Assembly: GCA_009602725.1 (NCBI GenBank)
Contig: WELB01000233.1
Coordinates: forward strand, 43,001-107,000
Direction of reading: 5' to 3'
Length of the DNA stretch: 64,000 nt
Source of the DNA: Spirogloea muscicola
Lineage: Eukaryota; Streptophyta; Zygnematophyceae; Spirogloeales; Spirogloeaceae
Part shown: piece by piece, positions 1 to 12,186 of the stretch
Numbering within the stretch: the stretch's first letter is position 1
Layout of the letters: every line of letters begins with the position of its first letter
Program-made: the position numbers and the translations under genes
Notes under the pieces: model-generated
What the model was told of the DNA's origin: nothing
The model's input: the letters and a program-made list of their open reading frames with translations, nothing else
Databases searched by the model: none

Positions 1-3000
1 GCCAGCCGAGGCCGAGGCCGCCGGCGCGCCCAACGGGCACCTGGCGCAGCGCTATGCCTGCCTCGCCTGGGGCCGCACCCCCGCCGCCGCCGCCGCCGCC
101 GGCAAGGTCGCCCTTCTGCCTCTGCCCGTAGCTCGCAGCTCGCCCGTGGTGGCCTCTCCTCTCGCCGGCTGACACTGTCTTAAGCTGGGGTCCGAGCGGC
201 AGGGGAGGAGGAAGGGGCCCAAGGCCGCCGCGTCGCTGCTGGCCGCCGGCACCGCAGCTGGGGAGGTGGCGGCATGGGACCCCGCGCTGGGCGAGCTCAA
301 GTGGCGCACGGTTGCCTGCGCCTCCGGGTCCGTGCGGGCCCCCCATCGCCCACCTGGTTCCCGAGCTGCTGGTGACACCACGCCTCAGCTGAAGCGCGGC
401 CGCCTCTGGTGCAGGGCCGTGAGCTCGGTCGCCTTCTCGCCCGACGGCGCGGTCCTCTACGCAGCCGGCGCGGACGGCCACGTCTCGGAGCTGGACTCCG
501 CCGGCGGGCAGGTGGTGGGGAGGTTCCGCACCGGCAAGCAGAAGCTGGCCTGCATCGCTGCCTCGCCTGGTCCGCCTCCTCTGGCCCCAGACTCGCCAGC
601 AGCTTCTGCTGCCCCCTGCAGTCTGCCTGCAACTCGAGATCGCTCCAGCCCAGCTCTCAGGAAAGCTGGCAAGAGCCTCGGCAGGCTGCACCGCCAGCAT
701 CGGCACCTTCTGACAAGTGGGGAGTACGCACGGCCGCCTTATGTATTGGCAGATGGCAGCAGCCTGATTGCTGGCACGTCCGGCCTCAAGTTGTTTGACC
801 TGGCCAGCAAGAAGCGCTCCCGCAAGTACACCGGCCATATCGTGAGCATCCTCAGCCGCCAGCGATACTGCCGGCTTCCTTCTCTGCTCGACATACTCTC
901 TTTGAGCGGCAGCCTCTCTTCTGACGGGTTTGATTATGCTCACTCTGTATCGTCCCAATTGCAGTTGCCTGTACGCACCCTTGCCTTTACGCCAGATGGC
1001 AAGTATTGCCTGTCCGCCGCGAGCGGGGAGAGGTACGTGGCAGTGTGGCCGTGTGAAGGGAAGCTTGGAGATGGAGGTGCGTTAGGGACACTAGCAATGG
1101 AGGATCCTGCACTATCGCTCTCCTGTTCGCAGACGGCGGAGTCCTCCCTTCGGGTCCTGGCAGTGTCAGGTAACTTGTAACAAGGCACTAGAAGTGTAAT
1201 TGGATCATCAGCAGCAGGGACGCTCAGTCTTGCATTCTGCCAGGTTTGGCTCTTGGAAGACAAGTAGCAAGACAAGGACGTTGCAGTAGACATAGTCGGT
1301 GGACTGTTAAAACAATCTCGTCACCTGAGCTCCAACTTTGCTTTGGTTGCAGAGATTGGTCAGGCCTACGTCTGGACAGGCGCGTCAGTGGCGAAGCTGC
1401 TGAAGAGTCAACCGAGTAGAGTGGTGGTTGCGTGTGGCAAAGGGCAGGCCTCTGCGACGAGGGAAGATCGGGACCTCATCTTGATGGCGAGGTTGTTGGA
1501 GAGCGGGGCAGCCGACAACATCCTGGTGGCCCGTGGAAGCACAGCCAAGCCTCGGTTTGAGACTGTGTCTGTGGAGCGGCAAGCTCAGGTGGTGCAGCTA
1601 CCAGAGGACTTGCATGGCTCCCTGCTGAGGGAGGCCAGCCCCGGAAGGGGAGCCCTGGTGCCCTCATTGAGAAGCGAAGGTGAGCTTTGCTGATACTTGG
1701 CAATGTCGCAATGTACGCAACAATACTGCTCTTAATCCTTTGTCAAAGCCTGGAGAGGGTGGCTCAAGTAACAGTGATTAAATGCCTTGATGTTGGTGAA
1801 CGGCAGACAATGCGGTGATATTAGGCCCGGAGAGCACTGCCAACACCATGGTCAGGCCGACTGTGGCGTCTGTGGATGGGCCTAAAGCAGTGAAGAAACG
1901 TCGGGCTGCTCCTCACTTAGAAGGAGACGTGGCGCTCTCAGAAGCTCGCCAGCAGACAGCAGGTCTGCCGCCTCCTCATGTACCCTCTTTAGATACACAC
2001 ACACCAGGCCAGTGTCTTGCTAACTCGGCATTGCTTCATGACTTTGCAGGAGCAGCTGCATCTAGTGGAGGAGAGGCCATGGATGTAGAGGGCGAGCAGA
2101 CACTGGGGGAGAAGTTGGCAGCCATGGGCCTCACGCACAAGAGCGTGGAAGATACCACGACGTCCCGAGTGGACGCACCACGAGCTGACTCCCTGCAGGT
2201 CCTGCTCTCGCAAGCTCTGCAATCTGACGACAACTCTCTCTTGGAGCGCTGCCTTGCGGTAGTGGATGAAAAGGTGAGGCAAGCCTCCCGTCATTGGCAT
2301 CACATGGAAGAACCAATCTGTTGTCATGCAGACTGGTGCCACACCTACTGGGTCAGACAAGCTGCTACAATCTGTGCATCCGGTCTTCACAGTGACATTG
2401 GCGGCTCCTCTCTTGCTGTCTTTGAAGCCGATGAGAGGGCAGCCATGGTTTCTTAATTGTTTGATGCTGACTCAGTCATTGACATGAGCAGGTAATCAGC
2501 AGGACCATCCAGAGGTTGCCTGCAGTGCAGGCAGCCAAACTTCTGGGCGCTGCTGTGTCCAGGTTACAATCAAGGTGGGCAGGAGTAGCTTGTAATGGGA
2601 GGCAAGGCTTGAGTTACTGACTGGCTTATGTAGCCTCCTGTTGGCACTTGCAATCAAATGTCGATACCCTGACCCCGTCACTTTGACTATCTGAGTAGCT
2701 AGATTGTTGTGTTTATGCAGGCCAAGCAGGGGTGCCATGCTGGTGCCGTGGCTTAGGGCTGTGCTCCTAACACACGCTGCATACCTGATGTCTGCACCCA
2801 GTGCGCAGCCTGTGCTTGCAACTCTATACCAGGTCTCTGCTTCTGCCCTTCTGAATATCTTGTCGCTGCTACTGTATTCTGCGGTTGATGGACTCTTAAA
2901 CCTGATACCTCCCTGACATGCGACTTCTTTTGAGTGGGGCGATTGTGCAGGTCATTGATGCTCGGCTATCTGTTTTCAAGCCTATGCTGGCCCTCTCTGG

Positions 3001-3440
3001 CCGACTGGACTTGATTGCAGCCCAGGTGCAGAGCTTGATGGACGACTGTGTAGTGAACGTTCAGATTGTCCTTCTGCTTGCTGCTATGTTTGTTTGAAGC
3101 GGCATTCTGTCCCTGGCATATGCGCCTCAGAGCCGACTGACAATTCAGCTTCCGCACACAGTGCAACACCGCTGAGGTTGTGATTCACTTCCTGCAGCTG
3201 AAGGCACATGGCTTGGTAGACGAAGCCAAGGGCACCGAGGATGCAAGATTGGAGGACGAGGAGGAGGAGCCAGCCACGACTGTTTTCGAGGATGCTGACA
3301 GCGATGTGAGCTTGGAAGACGTTACAGCCATCCTCTCAGGCAGTGAGGTTGAGAGTGAGGGTGACGAAGACAGTGCTAGTGAAAGTGATGATGGCGATAG
3401 TGGTGATGACGAAGACGAGGAAGAGGAGATCGATCTCTGA
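1..3440 (+). CDS. UTP5: UTP5/WDR43-like t-UTP (UtpA) subunit of the small-subunit processome, 5' end outside window
   Basis: Nucleolar WD40 protein of the t-UTP/UtpA complex, which binds nascent pre-rRNA and supports 18S rRNA maturation. About 12 exons can be chained: 1-106, 203-327, 415-569, 753-841, 965-1169, 1353-1679, 1807 to about 1960, about 2050-2272, about 2492-2575, about 2721-2832, about 2951-3030 and about 3162-3440; the phases I worked out through exon 7 agree. The N-terminal part has WD repeat blades (AVSSVAFSPDG, PVRTLAFTPDGKY, ERYVAVWPCE). The C-terminal half carries the Utp12 domain (RADSLQVLLSQALQSDD; VISRTIQRLPAVQAAKLL; VIDARLSVFKPMLALSGRLD). The protein ends in a very acidic tail (EDEEEEIDL), as WDR43 proteins do. 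The order WD40, Utp12 domain, acidic tail and the plant-like wording separate it from UTP12, PWP2 and UTP13. The start codon lies upstream of the window. Identification is strong; exon borders are inferred. Confidence 0.88.
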
Positions 3441-4205
3441 AATTGTTGGGCTGCTTCTGAGATGAAAAGCTGTCATGCTTGAGGTTAGAAGCTATACCAG
3501 CAGAAGAGGTAGTACCTTGAAGCTTTAGTGCGGCAACAGCTTGCGGCAGCTCGCTTTTCTTTCGCTCGCCCAGCGAGCGGCGCAGCCCCAGGCAGGCCTA
3601 GGTAGAGGCAGCTCCGTGTATGTGGCGGGGTTTCATGTCACCATTCTTTAGTCGCTTTGGCTCCTTGCATGAGCAGCAGAGGACAAGTGTTCTTGTTGCA
3701 GGATGCCGCTGCTTGGAGGAATTCCTGTGGCAGAGCGTGCTATGGGCCGCGTGTGCCTGAGATGCTGCGTTTAGCCAGCAGTGTGACGAGCATGACATCT
3801 GAGTGGCAGGTCTGCCAACGCCAGGACTGCCGCCCTGGATCCCTTCATCCATTCTTTCTTGGCCTGGTCGTCTGCGCTTACCGCTTTCTTCTAGATAATC
3901 GTTTGGGCTGGCTTTTCACAGCCCTCGCCTCCTTTGGGAGAGCCACTTTCTGATTGAGCCACTGTGAGAAAATAGCTTGTGAGTCGCTGTGTGCTTTAGC
4001 GCTTTACTGGCCCCTTGAATCAGTTCATTCTTGTATCTGAGCTGGTCGTTCACAGCCATTTGCTGGAACAGGCGTTCTCTGCGACGGGGTATTGCTGCTG
4101 TCTCATCAACCGGCACCCTAAGTGGGCCCTAGTCGCCAGTGCCGTAGCCGCGCGTCGCCTGCGGGCGCCGCGTCGCCGATGGCCTGACCTTGCCGCGCCG
4201 CCGTC
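3441..4205. other. Intergenic spacer with one dispersed-repeat copy
   Basis: No gene is visible between UTP5 and the calcineurin-B-like gene. The left part (3441-3830) shows nothing recognisable. The right part holds a copy of the window's dispersed hairpin repeat (described separately), followed by a GC-rich 5' leader just before the ATG at 4206. Confidence 0.6.
3838..4025 (+). repeat. Dispersed hairpin repeat, forward copy
   Basis: The copy contains CCATTCTTTCTTGGCCTGG, then a second core GGGCTGGCTTTTCACAGCC at about 3904-3922, then a GGGAGAGCCACTTTC module. After these come GAGTCGCTGTGTG and CTGGCCCCTTGAA, the same trailing module seen near 28095-28135. The core can fold as GGCTG / CAGCC. 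It is non-coding and unlike any repeat I recognise. Confidence 0.7.
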
Positions 4206-5442
4206 ATGGGCAACGCGTCGTCCATGCTGACGCAGTACGACATCGAGGAGGTCCAGACGCACTGCAAGCACCGCTGTGAGCCCCACCTGCCGCGCGTACC
4301 AGCAAAGTCGATGCTCGCCGGACGTCCCGAGGCAGGACTGGGGCGTTGCGCTTGCCGCCTCGCTCTCGACGGGAGCTGGGCTGTGGCTCACTCGGGAATG
4401 CTCGTGCTGCACCGCGGCAGTCTCGCAGCAGGAGATTGTGTCGCTCTATGAGCGATTCTGCCAGCTCGACCGCAATGGCAAGGGCTACATCTCTGCGGAC
4501 GAATTTATGGCTATCCCTGAGTTTGCGCTCAGCCCTTTGTCCCAGGTGCCGCAGCGCCTCGCAGCTCGCTATGCTGTCGCTATGGCGCTCACTGGCCCCC
4601 TCAGCTTATCACGTCCACACCTGATCGCGCACGGCTGACTGGGTTGCAGAGGATGCTGACGTTGCTGGAGGGTGTCAACTTCAAAGACTTCGTCGCGCTC
4701 CTCTCCGCTTTCAGCGCTTCTGCCAGCAGCGAGGACAAGATACGCTGTAATCTAGCCAGGCCCAGCCTTCGATCGAAAGTTCAAACAAACGCTCCTTGGA
4801 CATCGTGCTGAGGCGTTGATCCCACATGATTCACACGGCAAGCGAGCTCCTTGTGCGTCTAGGGATCTTTACGATCTACGACTCGGATGCCAATGGCAAG
4901 GTGTCCAAGGACGACATTGTGAACATCGTGCGAGACCTCTCTGGCAGCTTCCTTACTCAAGAGCAGCGCCAGGTGCTCAGTACACGGCTCAGTACAGTCC
5001 TGCCATAGCCGGCAGCCCGTAGACACAATGGGATCCTTAGCAGATGCTTTGATGTTCTTGTTCTTACTTGGCCAAAAATGGACTGCTGCAGGCTGTGGTG
5101 ACTAGAGCTTTGGAGGAGGCCGGATACTCGCAAGACTGCGAGTTGACATTGCAGGATTATGTCAAGGTGAGCTTGTAGGTTGCCAGAAGAGCTGGCTGCT
5201 TTTGAAGGGCTGGATGATTAAGTGCAGCCAGCATTAGCATGTTCCGTGCCACCTAAATTTGATCTTGCAATGATAGGCACATTGCTCGAGGTGTCTGCTT
5301 CATCATGCACTCACTCAGCAGAGTCAATACACATCAAGCATCAAAGTAATGTGCCATGAGGCTTGGCCTGATAGACAAAGCCCTGGTGTTGCAGGTGCTG
5401 GGAAACACAGTGAAAATGGAAGTTGAGGTTCCATTAGACTAA
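4206..5442 (+). CDS. Plant-type calcineurin-B-like EF-hand protein (orthologous to Arabidopsis At3g18430)
   Basis: Small calcium sensor of the calcineurin B / CHP group. It starts MGNASSMLTQYDIEEV, so it has the Gly2/Ser6 N-myristoylation signal that would put it on membranes. Exons: 4206-4275, 4421-4545, 4650-4746, 4863-4972, 5092-5166, 5394-5442. The EF-hand pairs are read as FCQLDRNGKGYISADEF and IYDSDANGKVSKDDI; the latter is a full canonical D-x-D-x-N-G loop. The ending MEVEVPLD matches the plant family's MDVEVPVD ending. The residue order aligns throughout with the plant protein (SLY-RF, GVNFKDFVALLSAFSA, RDLSGSF), so this is not a CBL/SOS3 protein. Its partner in plants is unclear, since plants lack a classical calcineurin A. 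The predicted length of about 170-175 aa matches the family. Confidence 0.9.
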
Positions 5443-6018
5443 CGTGACCAGGCCAGCGACATAGAGGGCGCTTTGGTCAGCGAAGCTCAGCCGTGCTGAT
5501 TGCAGGGAGCGGGCCCAGGACAGAACCCTGGCAAGTGCAACTTCCCTGCTTTCGAGGAGCTGAGGAGGTGCACAACTGCCCACTTCAGAAGGTGGAGTTG
5601 GCAGTTGACGAACTACAGGCCTTGGGTACCTTGGCTGTGTGCTCCCTATAGACAGGGAGCAAACAGAGAGTCACAGGGAGGTGCAGAAGCTTCCAGATCA
5701 TCTTGGCCACTTTAAATGGTGTGTTTTATGGAAGGGCAGCCAAGGATGGCAAAATGGCAAGAAGGTGAAGTGGTGAGAGCATAGGACATGGAGTGAAGAT
5801 GGAGGCAGACAGGCATGGCTGCTGGCAACTAAAATGCAGCCGTCGAAGTTCGCCCCTCGCCCAGCACTTGACATGCCATTGAGAGAAGGCTTGTGCAGAT
5901 GGTTGCTCAAATTCATGTCGGAAGCTTGCCTTCAAAATAGAAGGCCCAAGAGTTGGAGGAGGAGAAACCGTCAAGAAGGGACTAATGGCTGTGCGGAAGC
6001 GGCAGCAGGGGGGCGGAG

Positions 6019-6309
6019 GTGGATTTGAGGGCAAACAGAGGGCAGTATGGCAAACGAGAGAGACGAGGCACAGCTGGCTCCAGCAGGCGCCACACAGTGC
6101 AAGCTGAGGGAGGGCAACAGCTGCTGGTCGCTGGCATGTGCATTGAGGGGAAGTCGTGGACGGCAGGGCTGCAGTACTCTGGCATCTTGAGTGTTGCAGA
6201 CAAGCGGCCGCAGAGCAGCATGTTCGTGCTGCACAGCGAGTGCCAGGAGGAAGCGAACGACGGAAGGCGTCGGGCAGGTGGTAAGCAGCAACACCTCCTT
6301 GCGTGCTAA
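6019..6309 (+). CDS. Hypothetical 96-residue open frame, unrecognised
   Basis: The longest intact plus frame in this spacer. It is hydrophilic, begins MDLRANRGQYGKRERRG, and later has PQSSMFVLHSECQEEANDG. I see no signal peptide, membrane segment or known motif. It lacks the GC-rich 5' leader seen in the confident genes here and abuts repeat sequence. It could be an internal exon of a degraded gene or a chance frame. Confidence 0.15.
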   Translation: MDLRANRGQYGKRERRGTAGSSRRHTVQAEGGQQLLVAGMCIEGKSWTAGLQYSGILSVADKRPQSSMFVLHSECQEEANDGRRRAGGKQQHLLAC

Positions 6310-6559
6310 TCTGCTTTCCGCCTCTTCTGAGGCCCGTCATTGTTTTGTGGGCAGCCCTCGCTCCCTTTGACTGAGCTACTTCCTTGACAGCAATCGACTA
6401 TTAGACTGCTTCTGTCACTAGGAGAACCGTCAGAGCGTGGGGCGAGAAAGTGGGCGAGAGAAAGCAGCTAATTTTAAGAAGGGCGAGGGCGGTTGAAAGC
6501 CACCCTGCAGAATAAGGATAAAAATCAATTGGACCCAGAGAACGTAGAGACGGACAAAA

Positions 6560-7437
6560 GGTGCGGTGCGCATCATTCATAAGAAGAGAAGGCGCACGTT
6601 GCGCATGAAATGAAAAGGAGGTCAAGCCAGGACACTGCTTGTAAGAAGTACCATCGAAAAGAAGAGGTGCAAAGGTAAGGAAACGAAGTTTCAAAAAGGA
6701 AGGGGAACTCTGAAGGGGGACGCCCAAACCCACGAGTGTGCACATGCACATCTGCAATAAAAGTCTTGGGCGTCGAAGGGAAAAGAACACAGCTCTACAA
6801 AGTGCGGCAATGGCCGTGAGAGGCCAGCCCAAAGAAATGTACAAGGTCTTGTAAAGTGCCAAATTGCCTGATAAGAAGGCTAAGCCAAGCCAACACAATG
6901 TTCGTGCAGAATGGAAGCAGCTCTCTCTTCGCAGCCCCTCCCATCTTCATTCAGGAGAGCACTTTCTTCCAAAGAAGTGAGCTCTTGCAAAGGGAACGGG
7001 GGCTGTGAAACAGAAGTGGCTCTCCTAGAGCCATTTTGGGCTGGCATTTGCCAGCCCCTCTTCTCTATGAGCGCGCAATTTCTTCTATTTCCAGGCCCCT
7101 CCGTCATTGTGGCCCCTTCGACCCTTTGTCAATTCTTTGCCCGGCTGGCTATTCACAGCCCTTGCCCCCGCTGGGAGAGCCACTTCTTCCCAGAGGTGGG
7201 CAATGGCTGTGGAAAGCCAGCCCAGAAACAATGGCCAAGGTCCGAAGGCAGTGGGCCGAGAACCACACAGCTATTATATGCAAGAGACTTCAGCGAATGG
7301 GATCAGTAACCCCGAGTTAGCAGCCGCCAGTCGGAGAAAGTGCGTAGAGGGGGAAGCAGGAAGGAAGGAGGGCCGGAGCTGGCCACAGTGCCGAGGAGTA
7401 GAGGAGCGGTGGCTGTGATTGGCCAGCCCAGGAGGAA
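6560..7437. repeat. Cluster of dispersed hairpin repeats in both orientations
   Basis: Copies of the core or its complement occur at about 6806-6850 (GTGAGAGGCCAGCCCAAAG then ACAAGGTC), 7033-7077 (perfect stem GGCTGGC-ATTT-GCCAGCC), 7140-7190 (GGCTGGCTATTCACAGCC with GGGAGAGCCACTTCTT), 7199-7250 (complement, then AATGGCCAAGGTCCGAAGG) and 7408-7437 (complement). At 6590-6625 a GCGCATGAAATGAAAAGG stretch resembles an arm of the foldback element at 18040-18206. The stretch 7318-7350 is, on the complement, the CTTTCTCCGACTGGCGGCTG module found again near 27507-27527. Confidence 0.7.
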
Positions 7438-7866
7438 AGAATATACACAGGGCAAGCTCGCGTACAGATAGGGCGGGGAGGAAAGAAGAGCTCGCCGAGG
7501 TCGGGCTCCCGCAGCGCGCCCCCGCCAGGTGCCCCGCCGCGACGGGGGGCCCGTGCCCCGCTCCCGCCGGCGGCGGCGCCCGCCTCCCCCGCGGTCGGGT
7601 CGCGCCCCCCGCCGCTGCGCTGCGCTCCCAGGTGCTTCCGCCGCCGGCTGCGCCTCGCCAGGCATTGCCGGCCGCCAGCTCACGCCAGCTCCGCTCCGCC
7701 GCGGGAGCCTGCGATAGCGGCAGCTGCCCGGGCCGCCTGCTTCGCCGGCTCATGTGCCGCCTCGGCGGCTGACACTCGTTTGCGGCGCGACCTCCTCGTG
7801 GCAGGGCGGGGAGAGCCGCCTGGTGCGTCTTTCCCCCATCCGCAGGTCGTCGGCTGGTGACGCGTC

Positions 7867-10800
7867 ATGGCACCATCCGGCCGGTCCGTTTCCGGCAAGT
7901 GGATGAGGTCGCTGCTCTCGCGGAAGAAGGCCACCAAGGGCCCCGCGGACGACAAGGTCAGGCCCCGCTCGACCTCCTGGTCCCTGCTCAGATCACACCC
8001 CCCAGGGAGTGGCGCGGCTCGAATGCGCGGTACTGAGCTGCTCCGCATTGCGCAGCAACGTTTCTACAATGTAAGAGTCCATCGGGGCGAAGTCCTGCTC
8101 GCGTCGAAGCTCCGGCCCGCCACTGTGTTGACAGTCGCTGTCCCAACTGCGTCCTTGCGCCAGCAGCCTGGTGAGGAGCAGGCGTCCCCGGCAGGCGATG
8201 GGCCGAATTGCCATGCTGAGACTGCCCCGGAGGAACAGGCAGCAGCTTCGGCGTTACCGCAGCTACAGATGCCGGCTGTGGAAGTGAGCCCAGCAACTGC
8301 CACCACCAAGTCAGGCTGGCGGCTGCCATCGCTCGTGCGCACTCGCTCTGGATCTCCATTGGGCAGGCGGAACAAAGCCCCGGCTGTAGCAGGCGAGTGC
8401 AATGTACACTCCTTCCATGGATTGCTCATGCCACCTCCAAAGTGAAACAGGCACTTCCCTCTGCATCAACCTGCGTCCTTGTGTATCCATATGGGCTTGC
8501 AAGGCAAGCAAGATACTCTCTTGCTACCCATATGCGTCATTGGAGCGTGTGCCTTATTTCCCGCACACTTGAGAAAGGTAGCAAGGCTGCATGGGCAGCA
8601 GCACTTAGCCTGTGTAAGCTCAGTGAGTGACGCACACTGGACTCCGTCTGTGAAGCAGGTGAAACTGGCCGCGGGGCTTACACAGTCAGCCATGCAGGCC
8701 CAGCACCTGGCCAGTCCAGGGAGGAGTGGGCCGCAGTCCGCATACAAGCGGCATACCGTGGCTACCTCGTAGGTCTCACACTGTTGCCACCGTCTTATAG
8801 CTCAATGCTCGTATACGCCTTCACATGCTGGAGATAGGCATACTTATCTCCGTGTCCATAGTCGAAAACATACCCGGCAATGTTTTTAAGGTTGTTGAGT
8901 TACTGGTATACCCAAATGTTACTCAATGGATGGCAAGTGTCATTTGCCCTGTTGGAGTGCATGTCCTCGGGCTTGAGGTTTCAGAGCCTGATCTGCAGCT
9001 CCTTGTGGCACTAATCCTTGTTGCAGGCAAGGAAAGCGCTTCGGGCCTTCAAAGGCCTGGTGCGCTTGCAGGCCCTGGTTCGAGGTCACATCGTGCGGAA
9101 GCAAGCGGCCGTTACCCTGCGCTGCATGCATGCGCTTGTTCGTGTGCAGGCCCGTGTCCGAGCCCGCCGAGTAAGGATGTCCAGGTACTTCTTCTGCCTT
9201 CGTGAGAAGCACTATTTCAGAGGTGTCATAGCAGCAGAGAATATTTACAGCAGTGTCAAACTACTCAGCCGAGCTTCTTCTATGACACAAGAACGTTACG
9301 TGAAACATCTTCCAAGAGCTGCACATCTTGCTGCTGTACAGGGAAGGACTTGCGGTGCAGAGACAGCTTGAGACTATCGCAAGGAGAAAGCACGTGGAGG
9401 ATGTCAACAAGAAGTCTGAGGTGTGGTCTACATTTCATCCTCACCATATGAGAAGTATTATATAGATGCCGGCCTGTGGAATTTCTGTTATGGATGAGTA
9501 AGCTAGTAGATTGCCTCATCAACTTGTACACCCCTTGCCATTGTGCAGCTTGGATGGTGTGATATGAACGGGACTTTAAATGAGCTCCATGCCAAGCTCC
9601 ACAGTAAGCAAGAAGGCGCTATGAAACGTGAGAGAGCAGCAAAATATGCTTCATCACATGCGGTGAGCTCTCATTCTCCTCAAAGTGGCTGACACTATCT
9701 CCAATTTATGATAGGCAGCTCAAATATGTGGTCTCTGGAACAGATTCTCCACTTTGACATTGTGGAGGACACACAGTTGTACATCAGATCAGGGAGGTAC
9801 AAAGGCACGGCATCAGTTTTCATTAGTTGTTGATTGTGTTTAAGTATATTAGATCCATGACAAAGCTTGGCGTGCTATGTCAGCTGCAGTTGCCTTGTCT
9901 ACCAATTCCGTTAGGTGCTGATGAACTTGGCTTTGTCCAGCTTTGGAAATGGGAAAGTGGGCAACAGACGTCGCTCACCTACATTGAGTGCGAGCCTGAT
10001 AAAGGCGGCTGGGGTTGGAGTTGGTTGGAGCGCTGGATGGTTGCACGGCCTTGGGAGAATCGCATTATCATGGAGCAAGCGAATGTAACTGGTCATCCTT
10101 CTCAAGAATGGACTTTTGTTGCGGGACTGTATCATACCTTCACTATCGCGAACAGCCATGCAGATCTATGTCGTCATCTGTCTTTGTCTGGGCGCCTCAC
10201 TTCTGGCCAGTTAGCCTGTTTGACCAAATACACGGAACATGGAGTATCTAGTACTTCTACTTTACCCTGGAGGATGCCTGCGCTTCTTGTGCTCGTGCAC
10301 TGCTTGACGTCATGCCTGTACTATGCAGGAATGGCCTCCTACTGCAGGTTCTGTGAAGAGCGATGCAATGGGGACTGGCGTACTTCCGAGTACGCCTGCA
10401 GTGGAGCTTGTAGACGTTGGCAAGTGCAAGTCTTGCAACCGGTGAGCTTTCGTCCGAGATAAATGTCCAAAGTCACTGCAGGACACACTTGCAGTCTCTT
10501 ACTTTCAAACAGCCTCTCCCTACTTTGCCCACCCTCTCATGTGGTAACTCTCCTTGTAAGCAAAGGAGTTTGCTTGTTCTGAAGAGCTTGATGTATTGTG
10601 CAGCCGCATCAGGGTGCGAGCATCTGGCGTGGGTCATACAATCATAGACTTATGTAACATCTGCCAACCAACAGCATCATGGGCTGCGAAGGCATGACCT
10701 ATCCCAACCAATGAGTCTGTCACCCTGCTGACTGCATGTTTTCATCTTTCCTACTGGATGCTAGCATTGACTTGACAGTAATAAGCACTTGTCCTCATCT

Positions 10801-12186
10801 TTAGAGATCTAAGTCTTGTCACGGCTAATGCTGTACTGCTCTTCATGACCAGTTGACTAAGAGTTGCTGCTAATGTCAACACATAGCTGGCAATCCTCAC
10901 AGATTGCACTTGCACCTTGCATCAGATAGGCATTCCGCACCTAAACCTCCTTCCACATGCATGCACAGATGGAGCGATCTGATCCTCAGGCAGGCACCCC
11001 CAGAGCAAAGCTGACAATATCATTGGTAGGGATCACCTTCCCTTTTATTTGTAGTCATACAAGGTAGTGTGTGGCAGTGCCAATTTTGACAAGGTTTCTC
11101 AGGGGTCACAGCTTGCCGAGGGGCTCATGATCAGCTTACGGTGCAGGACCAGGAGCATACCCCTCCAGAGGCATCTGCAGAAGCTTCACACCTCGTCAGT
11201 CCTGCAAATTCTGTGCGGCGCCACAGCACAGGCAGCACAAAGGTGAGCATTCAAAACAGCCTGTTGCTTCCTAGCATCTGCACACAAGTGAATGATTTCT
11301 ACAGGCATGCTACTGACCAAAGTGCTGTAATCATGACAGGTCCCTAGTTTCATGGCACCTACCGAGTCAGCAAAGGCCAAAGCAAGGGGCACCTCTGGCA
11401 GCCCAGACCCACGAGTACCGGTACAGTGTCATTCCAGCTTAGTGGCTCCAGCTTGCAATGCATAGGCACCTGAGCACTACTGCTCTGTCAGGCCCACTGT
11501 GTGAAGCAAATTGGACCTGAGCGAATGCATGCACTTGACTAGAGAAGTACGGCTGCAAGAGCCATCGCCAACTTCGGAGTGTTTGGCGACTCATGACAGA
11601 GAAGAGGATCATCTCCGGCCTCCCCAGGCACTCATTTGAGTAGCAAGCGCTCTGCATCACCCGCAATCAGCAGAACGTTGTCACCAGGGCTAGATGCACC
11701 ACGGATGCCACAAGTAATGTTGTCACCACCAAACTTGACTTATCTTGAGCCTAGCTCACCTTGCAGTCTTCTGGAAGAGACTTATCTGCTTGCCATCATA
11801 GTTGTCATGTTTGCACTATGCACAGTGGTTACCAATCGACTTGTTGTGAGATGGGATGTTGGCGGCTGCAGGTAGACATTCAGAACGAATCTGGAAGCAG
11901 CCTAAACGCTGGCCCAATGTCGGCAACAGCATCTGAGTTGGAAGAGGCTGGCGGGATGGCGCCATCTGAGGACCAGGAAAAGCAGGCTGTGTACGAGGAG
12001 CAAGTGGCTGAGCCAGGCAAGAACGAGCATGCAGTCGAGGATGTGGAAGCTTTTGGTGCCCATCCTCTCACTGCTCCTAGCAATTACTTTGGTGCTGGGG
12101 CAGGTGTGCTTCCAGCCAATGGCGTGCACAAGTATGAGGGGCAGGAAGCTGAGGACAGGGTGATAGCTATGACCGATGACGCTTGA
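7867..12186 (+). CDS. IQD (IQ67-domain) calmodulin-binding protein
   Basis: Plant-type scaffold that binds calmodulin through IQ motifs and tethers it to microtubules, membranes or the nucleus. Start [17 protein letters not shown] matches the family's short basic N-terminus; exon 1 is 7867-7956. The IQ67 domain is split between an exon ending about 8768 ([16 protein letters not shown]) and exon 9027-9184 ([20 protein letters not shown], then [11 protein letters not shown] and [14 protein letters not shown]). A phase-0 intron sits at the place that is a hallmark of IQD genes. Later exons read [17 protein letters not shown] (about 9549), [19 protein letters not shown] (about 10010-10065), the DUF4005 signature [17 protein letters not shown] (about 11341-11392) and a final acidic exon ending at 12186. 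All family landmarks are present in order. Some mid-gene exons between 10100 and 11100 are uncertain. Confidence 0.88.

Larger units (their letters stand above)
5443..7866. other. 2.4-kb intergenic region: unrecognised ORF remnants, then dispersed repeats
   Basis: From about 5500 to 6310 several reading frames look protein-like but hit stops, for example a stretch reading QKVELAVDELQALGTLAV near 5590-5640. I recognise no domain, and an old pseudogene is possible. From about 6400 onward the sequence is a mosaic of the dispersed hairpin repeat and related modules. From about 7480 it becomes the GC-rich leader of the IQD gene. Confidence 0.5.

Noticed and set aside
4206-5442. CBL/SOS3-type calcineurin-B-like sensor
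   Set aside because: The sequence MLTQYDIEEV and the VEVPLD ending match the separate CNB/CHP-like plant protein, not the CBL family.
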